Source: Monocercomonoides exilis (taxonomy: Eukaryota > Preaxostyla > Oxymonadida > Polymastigidae). Taken from it: DNA of 64,000 nt. Below, piece after piece: positions 23,476-36,988 of the stretch (the first letter of the stretch is position 1; each line of letters starts with the position of its first letter). The position numbers were made by a program, and so were the translations under genes. The notes beneath the pieces were generated by a model, which saw only the letters and a program-made list of their open reading frames with translations, made no database searches and was not told the origin of the DNA. Location of the stretch: NCBI GenBank assembly GCA_001643675.2, contig LSRY02000009.1, forward strand, positions 124,001-188,000, given 5' to 3'.

Positions 23476-24405
23476 TTATTCCATGTAATCAAAAACTGAT
23501 GCACCGTCACCTGCTCCAAAATCATCAAAACTCAAAAGAGAACAATTTTCAGAGTTGCACTCGATGATACCATCAATATTTTGTAAATTAATTTCTTCAT
23601 TGTTTTCCTTATTTTCTTCTTCATCATCAACATCTTCATGTTTTTTGAAAACAAACTCAACATATTCGGAAAAGGTTAAATTGAAGCAGCTTTTGACATT
23701 GAATGAAGACATATAGTCTCGAAAAAATACATCTCTCATTCCGGAAACAGGAAGAAACTCTCTGAAATGACACAACGTCCCTTCGACAAAGTTTGAGCAT
23801 GCACCAGTTTAAGGATTCACATAATTTCGATCCTGAACAACAATTTCATGAATATAGCCTTCTTTTGCCAATGCTGCATATGCTCTCCAAGAATCACGAA
23901 TTACAGTAGTTCCAGGCAATATGTGCTGTTTTATAATTGGTAACAAAGAGTTTCTTGAACGATCTTTGACGATCCAAAGCATTTTTTTCTAGCTTGCTGA
24001 CACTCTCTACTTTCGATTGCCCCAAAGATCCATTGTTGCATCTTGCACATTCCTCTACGATATTTTCTTTGAAGGAATAAACATTTATCTATTTCAATTG
24101 TTTTTACTTCACCTCCAAGTTGTTCTGGCTCGCTTATTCGGTTCGGTGGACAAGCATACCTGCATGCACTGTACCAAAAACCAACGAAGTGCTTGCGAAT
24201 ATTTAGCAAAAAACTTCCATGTTTGATGGTAATTGCAAAACAAAAAAAGAAAGCAATTATCAACACTTTTCCAATTTTGATGTGCATTTTGAGAAACTGA
24301 CTTCCATGAAATAATGAACGTTTCATTATGCATTTTTTGCATCTCCATTATTATTTCCCCGTATTCTCTCTGATTAAATTCATTGGAATTCTGTGTCTCC
24401 TGCAT
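23476..24405 (-). pseudogene. Decayed Merlin/IS1595-type (ISXO2-like) DDE transposase
   Basis: Minus-strand remnant of a DDE transposase of the ISXO2/IS1595 group, whose eukaryotic members are Merlin elements. The first catalytic Asp lies in GGEVKTIEIDK, followed by the family-typical RKYRRG and WIFGAIE. The second lies in IRDSWRAY, followed by a GY.HE.V..D..YVNP block. The catalytic Glu lies in NFVEGT, after TGACS. Lesions: a frameshift near 23965, between the E.QQARK segment and LWIVKDRSRNSLLPIIKQHI, and a TAA exactly where the family has Glu in 'P-E-TGA' (near 23813). A second frame at 24109-24405 holds likely N-terminal remains. The acidic C-terminal extension to 23476 is unusual. The element is inactive as it stands. 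Confidence 0.8.
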
Positions 24406-24560
24406 CTCGGGACTTTTCCTTTTTGCATTGTTCTAAACACCCATTGCCAAGCTTTATTTTGAGTTTGGAAATATCTTATATAGCTTATAAACTTCTTTTA
24501 GATTTTTTTCAAGTTGAGATCAAACAGAAAAAATAATGATCACATCATATAAATTAAAAA

Positions 24561-24922
24561 TACAGATATCGCATAAAATACCGGACAAGATCGATATCAC
24601 AATAACTGCAAGAGGAATAATTCTGACAATTTCCCTCAAAATACACCTCATTAATACAAACTCACTTGACATACAAGACTTTTAGGACAGCTTCGCTTGA
24701 GCTCAGAAAAAATATATATCGAAATCTCGGAGAAATAGGATTTTGAGCTTCTCCAAGAATCAAATAATAATTATTTTCTGAGCACAAAAGAAGATATTTT
24801 GAAAGTCTCGTTTATCAATTGAGTTTGTATTGAAGAGATATATTTTGAGGAAAATTGTCAGAATTATTCCTCTTGCAGTTATTGTGATATCGATCTTGTC
24901 CGGTATTTTTTGCGATATCTGT
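24561..24922. repeat. Inverted-repeat element, about 103-bp arms
   Basis: The left arm 24561-24664 pairs with 24820-24922. The core GACAAGATCGATATCACAAT continues through TAACTGCAAGAGGAATAATT and beyond. The loop is about 155 bp and non-coding. It lies just upstream of the transposase remnant, but its arms differ from hairpin family 1, so the relation is unknown. Confidence 0.85.
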
Positions 24923-25020
24923 GTTATCCATGACTGTTTTGTTTATAGACACATTTCAGCACTTCAATTTACTCAAATTTCACATTTTAACACTTGTTAA
25001 TAAATTATAATGAACTTCAT

Positions 25021-25022
<2 letters not shown>

Positions 25023-25059
<37 letters not shown>
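25023..25059 (+). repeat. Poly(A) tract, 37 bp
   Basis: Thirty-seven uninterrupted A residues followed by GGTCCACTAAAGGTG. It could be a microsatellite or the tail of a retroposed transcript. No recognisable gene lies immediately upstream. Confidence 0.95.
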
Positions 25060-25061
<2 letters not shown>

Positions 25062-25239
25062 TCCACTAAAGGTGACATTTGCCTAAAAATATAAATGCAA
25101 GCAAACATCAAATTTTCCTTCTCTTCCGTTTTGACAACTGATGCTTCTTCGGTGTAGCTGGCTTTCAGACACTTTCTTCAATAAAAAAAGAAACGTCTAG
25201 CTGATATGCATTGTCTGTCCATTTATTTAAAAAAACAAA

Positions 25240-25262
25240 ATATATATATATATATATATATA
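25240..25262. repeat. (TA)n microsatellite
   Basis: About eleven TA units between an A-rich stretch and a CCCC. Confidence 0.95.
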
Positions 25263-25565
25263 ACCCCATTGTACAGTACACTTTGATAATTATCGAAACT
25301 TTCAACAATATCATGCTCTTTTATTTCAGTTTTCTGTTAGCAAAGGAAATATCAAGATTGATGAGACAACAATTAGAAAATGGAAGAAAACATTACAAAT
25401 CTGAGCTCTGAACATAACACATCCAAAATAAAAATCTTTCTTTGTGATATATGAACTTGTGGGAAAGTCTTGAAAAACTTCACAATATATTGAAGGAAAA
25501 ATTGATTATTCATTATTACCATTATTTTTTAATTCTTTTCTTTGATTGTTCATTTCACACTTTGC

Positions 25566-28500
25566 ATGAGATATTTGATTGTAACGATATGTGTGTTTAT
25601 TTACACTATTAATTGCCATCATAGCCACCAATTGGCAACAGTCGATCATTCACCTGGTTCGAATATTGTTTTCAATGATAAAAACTGTGATATGAATGAG
25701 TACATGGAGATGAAAAGTATGCAATTCCTTTCTTTAACATATTTTTATGATGCAAATCTATGTTCAATATTTTAAGATGCGTGCTCATTTGGCAATGAAG
25801 AATTGCTCAAAAACAAAGAGAATTATGAAAATCTGGATGATGCGAAGCACATCAAACAAATCAAACACAGAAATACGGAATCCCTTTTATCTTTCAGAGA
25901 TTATGGAAGAATAAGCGAACAAAGTCAAATTATCGGAAATATGAGATTGATTAATTCATCAATTGAGTTGAAGGGGATTGAGCTGATGGGAGGCGAGTGG
26001 GGGAGGATTGTGTGTGGAATGAGAGGGAGTGTGGTTGTGGTGAGGGGATGCGGCGTGGAGATGGGGAGAGGCAAGGAGGCGGGGGTGTTTGAGCTGGGCG
26101 GGTGCAGAGGAATGTTTTGGAACATCACACTGAGAGGGGTTGGAAGGGGAGGAAATGTGTGTGGGAGACTGTTTGGAGGAGGGGGGAGGATGGAGCAGAC
26201 GAAGAGTGAGAGAGAAGGTGGGGGAGGAAGAGGAGGAGGACAGGGAAGAGGAGGAGGAAGAGGTGAAGGAGGAGAGAGAGGAGGGCAACGAGGAGGTGAA
26301 GGAAGAAGAGAAGAAGAAAGTGAAGAAGGAGGGAGTGTATTGGTGAGTGAGTCGGATTTCTCATCTTTTTGTGTGTCTTCAGCCCCGTTTCTGGAACCTC
26401 CCTTGGCACGCCTCGTATCTCTTTCCAAACTGACCTTCTTCAACATCTCCACAAATCCATCGAAAACAACACATCAGGCTGAAGGGCTGAGCCAAAGAGT
26501 GTTTGTGATGAATAGTTGCTCATTCACATCAGTTTGTGACGTGTATGATGGAGGAATTATTCCCTCTCTGAACAATCCCTTGGCCTCTTTTACAGCCTCA
26601 AACATAACATTCATCGGATGTTGTCGGACAAGAAATGTTGAATTCATTGGAAGCAAAGAAAACCCATTGAAGCCAGGGAGGCAGAACGAAACAGAAAATG
26701 GAGCGAATACATTCACTTGGTGTGAGTGGAACGGATCAAATACAACTGGAACATCGACATCCATTAGTAATGGAACTTCAAATGGAGGGGCGATTTTCAT
26801 GTATGGCTTATCATCCGCAATCGTTTCGGTTTCACATTGTGTATTCAATGGATGCATGTCATATTTTGGAGGAGGAGGAATCATGTGCCGTTCAATAAAG
26901 TCTGTAGAAATTATTGGTAATTTGTTTAACACTTGCAATGCTCAAAACTACTATGGAGGTGGATTGCATACTTGTTTCATATCAGCGTGTGTTCTGATTA
27001 GCGGATGTGAATTCAAGAATTGTAAAGCAAATGATTGTGGAGGAGGACTTTATCTTGATAATTTTCAGGTTTCAGGAACAGACTGCATTGAAACAGAAAA
27101 AGGTGGAGGAGAGAGTGCCTGTGTGTTTGACTGTAAATTTTCTTTATGTTCACTTTCACAAAATCATGGAGGAGGTATATTTTGCAAAGCAGTTCCTTCT
27201 GCACAATTTAAAATGAGGAGCGTTCAGTTCATTTCATGTTCTGCATCATCGGATGGAGGAGGATTGAGCTTTATTCCGAATGGAGCATCAGCGCCAAGTG
27301 ATGGGTGTTATTGTTATTTTTTATTTTTTCATGAAAGCAGCTGCAGATATGCAGCAACTCCATATGGGCACGACGTCTTTTATGCAGATTATTACAATCT
27401 TTATTTGAATTCAGGAAATCCGTTCTTCGAATGCTACACCACAAACACAGATGACAGAAGGATGTGCTATGCATACAACTACTCAAATGCAAATGCCTGG
27501 ACATTTCAGCACACGGAAAAGAAGGAGTGGCTGAAAGACAAAACGATCTATGTTTCTGTTTATGGAGATGATAATTTTGAGTTGTGTGGGGCGAATGAAA
27601 CATTCCCTTGTCTGACAGTGAAGAAGGCGTTCGAGATGTGTGAGATACAAATTAGCTTGACAATCACGCTGATGGAAGGGAATCACACAAGCGAGGCAAC
27701 AACAGTTGAGATTGGAGAAAAGAAGATTTCAGTCATTGGGACAGGCAAAGAGAAGAGTTCGATTGGAACAGGAGCGCTTTCTTCATCTTCTCCATCAACA
27801 GCTGGATCGCTGTTCAGTGTGACAAGTGGTCATCTGGGTTTATTGCACATGAAGGTTGACTGCAACTCAATTTCAATTCCTTCGCCGAGTGTGGTTGTGG
27901 TGTCTGATGGAGGTGGGTTTCTTTCATTGGAAGATGTTGTGATCACCACGAGTGCTTCTTCAGGAAACGATGTTTTGTCGTCGTCAATGTTTGTGGTGCA
28001 GCTGTCGCAGCTGTTGATGACCGATGTGGAGATCAAAGATATGAATGTCTCAAAATCATTGTTCTCTGAGCCGAATCTCTCTTCTCCTTCTTCTTCTTCT
28101 TCTTCATTGTCGTCATTGTCGTCATCTGCACTGTATCTGACAGCCACAGCATCAGGAGATAGCGTGCTGGCGAATGTGAAAGTGATGAATGTGAAGTTGA
28201 CTGAAGGAGATGGGGTGGTTGTGGCAAAGAGTGTGAAGGCTGGAGAGACGTTTGTGGTCAAGAATGTGACAATCGAAGATTGCGAGTGCAAGGCAGGAAG
28301 TGGAGGTGGGATCAAGGTTGATTTATTATCACCTTCAAGCAAGTTGCGGGTAGGGACTTCATCAGCTTCAGGAAGCGAAACAACAAAATTCAACAGATGC
28401 AAGTGCAGTGGATATGGCGGCGGGGTTATGCTTCATCTGGCAGATGACTCGCACGACTTCTCAATCGTGTTTGTCGACTTTTCAGGTTGCACTGCTTCAT

Positions 28501-31500
28501 TGGGTGGGAATTATGTGTTTGTGAATGGGAGCGATTCAGCGAGATGGGCAATAGCAACAGAAAAGCTGAATATCCAACATGACAATTCAAAATACAATGA
28601 ACTGATGGGATACGATCGGAGTAACACATCAATGGGGATGCTCCCACTGAATGTGTTTCTGGACACAATATCTGGTGCAGCGCATGTGGGCAAAAAGAAA
28701 GATGGTGTTCTAGGGAGATACGACTCGTGGTTTTGCGGGCTCGATTATTATCCTTGTGCCACCATCACCCACACTGCGCAGGCGCGATTTTCAGGGGGAA
28801 ATAAAAAAATAGAGTTAGATCCAGAATTCGTGCTTGCCGAAAAGGTTGCCATGGATGATGCCAATGAATGGGAGATTTCATGTGCCACAAAAGGGACGGC
28901 AATCGAGGTGAAGGAGCCGACCACTTTTGAATCAGAAAACTTCTTGATCGATGTGCAAAGCAGATGTTCGATTAAAAAGATCAAATTTAGCATTCCATCT
29001 GCTCTATCCAGTGCATCTTCGATGATTTCGGCACACTCCACATCATTCAATATCACAGACTGCTCGGTAGTAAGTTCACCAGACAGTGTTGTTGGCCAAT
29101 CGATTGGATACAGCTTTGTAAATGCGTTTGCGGGAAAACTGAGAATGGAGCAATTTGAAATCAGAGAAGGTCTGACATTTGATGGGCATTCGTTGGTTGA
29201 GTTTATGGCTGGTGTGAGTGTTGTGTATTTCAAAGGATGCAACATAGCAAACGTTAGAAAGATTAATGGAGACGGGGGGCTGATAAAAGGAGCAGTTGGA
29301 ACACAGTTTGGGGAAGGAGAGGGAAAGGTTGGGATTGTTGTGATTGAAACGTGCACTGTAATAAACTGCAACTGCCAAGGGAAATCAGAAGAGATTGGAA
29401 AAGGAGGAGGGATATGCGTGAGCTTAGATGGAGAGGGAAGTGTTGTTGTGAATGGGACGAGTACAATCGATTCATGCGAGGCGAAGAACAATGGAGGAGG
29501 AGGAGCCAAAGGAAGAGGCGGAGGAATGATGCTGACGATGGCAAGTCCGAACTGCAAGATGGAAATTGCAGAAAATGTTAAGTTTTCATCGACATCTTCA
29601 TCGCTGAATGATGCACAATATGGGAAGGATGTGTTTATTTGTTGCGATTCAACGATATTGCTTGGAACAAAAGTGAATGCAAACTCTTTCAAAATTTTTG
29701 ATAATAGCGCCATTCCATCGGATGAATTGAAGTTTTGCGGGAGCGAGGATGGGAAAGATGAGAAAGTGATTCCGCTGTTTGTGTATTTGTTCTCAATCGG
29801 ATCGAAGTTGACTGTTGATGGGAGCGGAAGCATGGCATATGATCACAACTCTTGTGGATTTGAGAAGTTTGGGTGCCAATCCATTGATTATTGCGTGACT
29901 AACAGAATTAATGACGGCTTACAAAAAGTTGAGGTTTCTTCTGAATCTTCAATAAAAAGTGAAATGAAAGTGCTTTCATTTGATGTGAGCTTGACAGGAA
30001 AAGCAGTTACAGAAGGAAAAAAGATGAAGATTGAGGTGAAGGATGGAGGAGAAATTAGCCAAAATGGCCTTATTGAGTGCACAAAATCATTTGAAATGAC
30101 TAATTTGGCATTTGTAATGAACAAAGTTATTAATGGAAGGAGGAGTGCATTCATCCATTCCTCGTTATCAACGATCACGATAACAAGCTGTTCTGTCTCG
30201 TTTGCAAGCGATGCATTAACAAGTGGAAAGATTGGATACAACATCCTGAACATTGAGGGAGGAGAACTGATTGTGGATGGACTGATGATGGAAATTGCAA
30301 CAACACTGACAATGAATGGGAAGTCACCAATAACGATGACAAACGGAGAGAAATTGGACATCAAGAACAGCAGAGAGAGTGGAGTGACGGTGGAAGGCGG
30401 GAGCGGAGGAGGAGGATGCATAAGTGCTGCGATAAAAGATGGAGGAAACGCAGTTGTGAATAACTGCAGTATTTCAACAATATGCACAGGTGGAGGTGGG
30501 ATGAAAGGAGGAGGGATGATGATATCGGTTGGGGAGAGTGGAAGTTTGGGGATCAATGATGTGCGATTTACAGGATGCGAGGTGCCAACAGAGGACAACT
30601 TACAGAAAGGAAAAGGAATGGGAGGAGGGATGTTTGTGAGCTTGGCAGATACAATGGGATCATTTGTGATGGAAGGAATGAAATTTGAGGGATGCAGTGC
30701 GTGGAAAGGGAAGAAAGTGTTCATATCGGGAAATGAGCTGGACGATGTTATTTCAAACGAAAAACTGAAAGAGGAGTTGAGTTCAAGTGATGAGAAGTCA
30801 TTGGATGAGCTGTGTGGATGGGAAAGGAAGACAACAGGAAAGGGATATGTGATTCCACTGGTTGTGTATTTGTGGACGAACTGGAGTGGGAATGGGTTTG
30901 TTTCGAAAGATAATGGAGGAGATTTCAGTGGGTGTGGGTTTTCTGAAGCACCATGTTCATCGATTGACCACTTGATATCACTGAGATTTGATCCACTTGG
31001 AAAAGGCGAAACACACATCAACATTGTGGGATCGGGGTTATTGAGCCATTCCATATCATTTTCTTCTTCATTGCCTCCAGCTTCACAAGATTCAGATTCA
31101 CCAAAAGTTGTGATTGAAGGGACAAAGAAAGGAACAAGCGTGACAATTACTGATGAAGACGAGAATGATTTGGATGATGGTTCAATGATATCGTCGAATG
31201 TGAGTCTGTCATTCTTCAATTTATCATTCACCAAACCAAGCATAACCACCAATCATGCAGTATTCATTGAATCGTCAGGAACAAATGCATTCTTGACAGT
31301 CACGGATTGTTCATTTGGATCGTTGACAGGGCTGATAGAGACAGCAGGATATTGCGTGATGAAAGTGAATAGAGGGAGCGCCACAATTCAGAGTTGCACT
31401 TTGAATAAGATTAATGGATTGAAAGGGTTCATCAGTTTTAGCAAAAGTGCAACTGAGGTGACTGTTCAGAATGTGAACATTTCATTTGCTGGAGTGACAG

Positions 31501-34500
31501 AAAGAAGTCTGATATCGATGATGGAGGAAGAAAGTCAGATGAATGAAAAGGAAAACACTCATTCAAATGCAAATGGCAACAGACCAGTTTTGAGGGTTGT
31601 TGGATGCTCATTTTCCAACATTACGAAGGAAGGGATTGGAGCGAGCGTTGTTGAAGTGGGATCATTTGAGAATGGAGTGGAGTGCACGATAGAAGAGTGT
31701 ACAATGAAGAGTTGCAAAAGCGCTTTGAGTGATGAAGGAGGTGGAATGAAAGTGGAGCTGAAGAACGAAGAATCTGTTTTGAAAGTGAATGGGAGCACGT
31801 TTTCGATGTGCAGATGCTCGACGGAATCAGGGCGCGGCGGAGGACTGTTTATCAATGGAGCCGATCCAAATGTTAACTATGCTGATGAAACTCAGATACC
31901 ATGCCTGAGGATTTTCATTGTGAATATCATGTTTTATATGAATGAGGCTTTTGTTGGGAACGATATATTCATCAAATGCTACTCAATTATTCGACAGATC
32001 AACGAAACGATGTTTGCTTTGAACTTCAACCAGGAATCATTGAACTCAGACAACTCCATCTGCGGGAGCGATATAGAGGGAAATGCAGACATGGATCTGA
32101 TTCCACGAATCACATTCTTCAAAGGCCTTCAAGTGTTTTTGAACGGGTCAGGGGCGGATGGCAGACGATGTGGAGCTCAGACCAATCCTTGTTCCAGTAT
32201 CAATTGTGGGGTTGATCACATCCAGGAAGGAGTGATGAATGCGATTCTGATTGACGGAGAAGGGGTTGTTTCTGGAGAATGTGTTATTGGAGATCTAGTT
32301 GTGAATTCATTCAAAAAGAAGCAGGCAATTGTGAAATTGAAATCCAAGATTGAGAAATCGGCTGAGAAGGATTGTATCATGGAGTTTGTGAATGAATGTT
32401 CCGTGGAGAGGTGCTCATTCCAATTTGAAGATGGATTTGAATCAACTCACAATTATCTTATGAAAGTGAAGAACGGAATAACGAAAATACAAGAATGTGA
32501 ATTCTTCTCATCTTCAACAGCAGTTGAGTTCATGAAGTTGAACAGTTCAATTGTGAGTGTGGAAAGTGGAGAGTTGAAGATATCAGAAACGACATTCAGA
32601 GATATTCATTCAACAATATCAATTCTTTCATTTTGTGAGGAATCGAATGTGACAATTGATGAAACAAGAATATCGAACATCAAATGTGAGGGAGATGTTG
32701 TGAGTGTTGGAGGGAAGGCGAAAGTGGAGATGAAAGAGATGAAAGTTGAAAATGTGACTATGATATCGAAGGGATGCGTGATTGGGATGGGAGATGCTGA
32801 GCAAGAGGTGAGTGTGCTGAACAGCTCATTTGGAAAATGTGTGAATTCTGAGGAGAAAGGAAGCATGATGAAGATCAGGAATTCCAAGAATGTGAGGGTT
32901 GAAGCATGTGTATTTGATGGAGAAAAAGAAACAGAGGCAATCAATGAAGGAAACAAGATAAAAGAAGGGTTATGCAAATGGAATGGGTCATTGGTTGATA
33001 TTGAAGACAGCAATGTGGAGATGAGGGAAACAACGATTATGAAGAACAAGGGAGGAGGGTTGTGGGTGAGTGGAGGGAGTATGAAGATTGAGAAAGGTGA
33101 ATTTGAGAACAACAATCCATCTATTGAGGGATATCCATCTGCCCGAAGGAATGTGATTTGTGAAGGGAATTGCGAACTGAATGTTGTGAACGTGAAAGGA
33201 GGAGATGGACTGAAAGATAACTCATCGCTTTGGATTTTGGATGAAGGATGTCAATTGGGAGGGATAGCGAGTGAAAGAGAATCATCGTATTTCATCCCAG
33301 TTCTGGAAGAAGTGAAGAATACAACACAGCCGAACGGTGGCATGGACTTGAGCATCCATGGGAAACTGCTTCTTCCATGCAACTTGTCACTGAAGATAAG
33401 CATGAAGGATGGGGACGTTGAACATATCCAAACACAAAAGATCGAAGATGGGTGTGTATCGGAAAACGAGGTGCATTCTGTTATCTCGTCAGAGCTGGTG
33501 GAAACGATGAAAAATAAAGCAGAAATAAGTGTGTGCATATTGTTTGGAAAAGCAGAATCTCCATCATCTACTCATTCATTAATCATGAAAAACAAAAGTG
33601 AGATCGATGCAAAAGTTGATGAAAGAATGTCTGAAGGAGAGGATAAAATTGAATGGAGTTTTATTGCTTTTATTGGGTGCATTGTTGTTATTGTGATTCT
33701 GTTATTTGTGATTGTTGTGGTAATTGTGTTACAAAGAAGGAAGGAGAATAGAGGTGGAAGGAGAGTTGAAGATGGAGATATCGAAGTAACAAAGAATGTG
33801 GGGATAGGGGAATGGAGAAAAGAAGATATTGCAGAAAGAGCTGAAGAAGAAGAGGAAGAAGAGGGGGAGATGCGAACATTATTGGCGGGAGAAACGGGAA
33901 ATGAGATGAGAGTACTAACAGAGAAAGGTGAGGAGCTGAATGTGAATGAGAACAAAGGAATGGTAGAGAGAGGATTTGATCGTGAAGAAATAATAGCGGT
34001 GGTGCCAGTGAATTATATTGAAATGCAGTCAGTTGCCTCGCTTCTGAGCGGTGAAAAGGATGGAAACATGGAGATCGGTTCTTTTGCAGGCGGAAAGGAA
34101 AATGAGAGTATTTCAAAAGGAGATAGAAAAGTGAAAAGGGGGAAGAGAAAGAAGGGGAAAAAGCGGAAACATGTGGAAGAGGATGATGAAATTGGGGATG
34201 AGAGGGAAGTGTCCGAGGCTGGATTGGAGGAGTTGGGTGGAGTCACTTCTGAGGATGGAAGAAATGGAAAGTCAACAGAGTATTATGTTGGGATATGTTC
34301 AGCACAAAACAGCAATTTTTCGATGATTGGAGAAGATTCAGAAGAAAAAGTTGTCAACAAGGTATTGGATGAAGCAAAGGAAGTGGTGAAAGAAGGCAAA
34401 GAAGAAGAAAGAGAGGTGGAAAAGCCAAAGAAAAGGAAGAAAAAGAAAAAGAGAAATCAGAAAGGGGAAGACAAATCAGAAATTGTTCGAGATATTGCTG

Positions 34501-34526
34501 AAATTGGGTTGCTTGATGCGGGATAG
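25566..34526 (+). CDS. Giant Pmp-like beta-helix membrane protein, intact
   Basis: Two exons, 25566-25716 and 25777-34526, joined by a 60-bp intron with donor GTATGC, give 2966 residues. The first in-frame ATG opens a signal peptide (RYLIVTICVFIYTINC). The ectodomain has five or more modules with a paired-Cys signature (examples: LCGANETFPCLTVKKA, GCGFSEAPCSSID, RCGAQTNPCSSIN). Between them are GGG(I/L/M) turns and N-glycosylation-type NXS/T sites, as expected of a right-handed parallel beta-helix like chlamydial Pmp repeats. A Gly/Arg/Glu-rich insert lies at about residues 196-238. A transmembrane helix (about 2678-2704, IVVIVILLFVIVVVIVL) precedes a 260-residue cytoplasmic tail that is highly charged, with Lys-rich clusters and no kinase motifs. 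Probable role: cell-surface adhesion or recognition (inferred). It ends at TAG. Confidence 0.88.
26200..26340 (+). repeat. Purine-only Gly/Arg/Glu-coding tract
   Basis: A run of GGA/GAG/AGG triplets inside the Pmp ORF, encoding a Gly/Arg/Glu-rich insert. It keeps frame, and the flanking beta-helix sequence resumes on both sides. Confidence 0.85.
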
Positions 34527-36867
34527 AAGGGCGTTGAGCAGGGCAGATAATATTATTGTGCTTTCTTCAGAAAACAAAGGAAAATGAGAGGGAGGGGAGA
34601 ATTGTGCTCTGAAATCAGAAAGAATAATAATATGAAAGAACTTTCAACTGATTAAAGCGCTGATGGAATTGTTTTGCTCCTTGAAAATAAGTTCATTTGC
34701 GAAATGAAGATTCTCCCAATTGAACATTTTGATGCATATTCCAAAAGAGATGAGTTGAAACAACTTTTTCGTTGTGATAAGTTGCCTATTGTTGCCATTG
34801 CTATTATTTTTTATATTTTCACAAAACTATCAACATTCATTTCACAATACTTATTATTCTAATTTTTATTTGCTTCTTTTGTTTCTTTTTCCAGCAGGAA
34901 AATGGAAAGTTAACATTTCACTTTTGAACCTTTTTTTGAAGAATAAGTTTTTTCCAACTGTAATATCTTTGTTCAATTTTATCCTTGGCTTTAGTTTCTA
35001 AATATTCTCAACTTTTTTTGATTCGTTTCTTTTTCAATCTTGCATTTCACTTGTCTCACTTTCCATTTGCTTGATTAATCAATAGTTATTCACTTGGGCT
35101 GCTTGTCATCGTGCTAACCACATTTTGTTGAATGGGAATATTTTTTTATCAAGTTATTTTTTATCAATTTTTATTTTAATTTTTTTCAAAGCCGCATTGA
35201 AAATTACAAACACCTTTTAAATCCAACTATTTTCGAACATTGAAATTAATTAATTGAATTCTCATTTTTGAAGTCCAGTAATTTGAATCCACATTTTGAA
35301 TACGAATTCCCTGCTTCAAATAAAAGATAAATAATTAATAAAGTACTCTTTCATTTTTTTTCAAATAGATTGTTTCTAATTGCCAGAAATAGGTCAGCAA
35401 AAGTCTCCAATTGAAATTATGTGGTTTCAGATTTGCGACAAAGGGTTGAAAGCCTTCAAGAAAATGTTTCTATAATTATTAATTTTGCATTAATGATGGA
35501 AAATTAAACTCTCAAAAAATGAATCGGGCTTTATGTCTGAATTTATCAAATACTGTCCACTTCTTCTTCAAATCTCTTGCATCACATCCTTGCAAAATCA
35601 CATTTATTCAGAACACGAACAATTAAACCTCAAAAACATTTTCAACTTCTTCGACAAAGGCTTTTTTCTTTTTCTTTTTCTTTTTCTTATCTTTTTCACC
35701 ACTTCACAAGCAACCCTTCTTTTCCTTTCTCTTATTCCGTTTTTCTTTTTCCGCTTTCTTTTAACCATTTTATCTTTTCTTCTCTCTCTCTTTTGTTTTA
35801 GCTTTTGCTTTTTTTTTCTGGCTATCGCATGCTCAGTGCAGTTGAAATAAGGCGCTTTCTTTTCATCGCGATTTACCCAGAAATTCTGATTGAAATTGTT
35901 TGGAAAACAATTTAATTGGAGAAAGGGTGAGTGAAGATAGATGCATTATTCGAAAAGACAAACTCGATTGTTGGACATGATTGAACAGAGGCATTTGGCG
36001 GTCGGAACGTTGCTTTGTTTTGTTTTTCTCCGATTGCTTTCCCGACAAGATGGATGGTGATGGAACATCTGGAGTGGAGAAGAAATATTGTGAACTGGAG
36101 ATGGCTCCGTGATTGAGAGTGCACAATGAGGCACAGTTTCTGAAGAATGAACAGAACACAAGGCTGACATAATTTCATTTGTTTATTTGTTTGTGAATTT
36201 GTTCGCGATATGGAAAAATCGAAGAAAATTGAGAACATGGAACACAAATTAGAAGAAATTGGCCAAAAGACAGTTTTGATGAAATCAATATCGCATGTTA
36301 ACAGTTCATCCTTGTGTTTAATTGAAATTCCTTTCAAAAATGTATTTTTCACAAAAAAGCTTTCCCTTCGTTTTTTCTTTGATTGCTTGTTGAATATATT
36401 TGGTGTTTGAAAATCTGAAGAAGAACATCAAATCAATCATTTGTTCAATCCAAGAATTGCTTCAATAATTTATTCTTTTCATCTGTGCCTTTTGCACCTT
36501 TCAAATGAAAATGGAAAAATTATTTTCCTTTAATATTTAACTCAGTCTGATAGACTTGTCTTGGCTTAATATTGTACAGTTTCATTGCATTGTGATTTCT
36601 GGCCGAAATTCTAGATAAAAAATAGTTATTTCTTTTGTCTTCCTGAATGGGAATGACTGAAGAAACCATGCACAGAATTAGATGAATTGTAACAAGATGT
36701 ATATGAAAACGATGGGGTTTTTCATGGAAGAAGACATTAAAGATGAAGAAGAAAAGAACGAATAAAAAGAAGAAAAAAAAGAAAAAGTCGAAAAAGAAGA
36801 TGTTGAAAAGATAGGAAGAAAAAAAGGAAAATGATAATGACAATGATGGAAAGAAATAATAATTTGC
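34527..36867. other. AT-rich spacer
   Basis: About 2.3 kb after the Pmp stop. Open stretches near 35533-35850 (+), 35912-36352 (-) and 36520-36897 (-) are low-complexity Phe/Leu/Ser-rich translations of pyrimidine- or AT-biased DNA and match no known family. No gene is supported. Confidence 0.5.
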
Positions 36868-36988
36868 AGGGTGATTTGCAAACCCGATCATTTTCATAAA
36901 CCCGGATTTATTATTATTCGTTGAAACAGAAAAAATAGATGCTAATAATTAAAAAGGCAAACATTTATTTATTTATTTAACTGATTAA
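36868..36988 (+). repeat. Partial arm of the 46.3 kb fold-back family
   Basis: GGGTGATTTGCAAACCCG, then ATTTTCATAAACCCGG and TTCGTTGAAACAGAA, matches the left end of the element at 46285 and its flank at 46273 for about 100 bp. It then breaks off where the terminal-repeat element starting near 36989 is inserted. Confidence 0.78.

Noticed and set aside
28748-31252. Long minus-strand open frames (454 and 361 codons) opposite the giant Pmp gene
   Set aside because: Their translations are Ser/Pro/Phe-rich mirrors of the sense Gly/Glu/Lys composition and have no family motifs. They are antisense shadows.
35912-36352. 146-codon minus-strand frame as a gene
   Set aside because: No recognised motif, AT/pyrimidine-driven composition and no splice or paralogue support.
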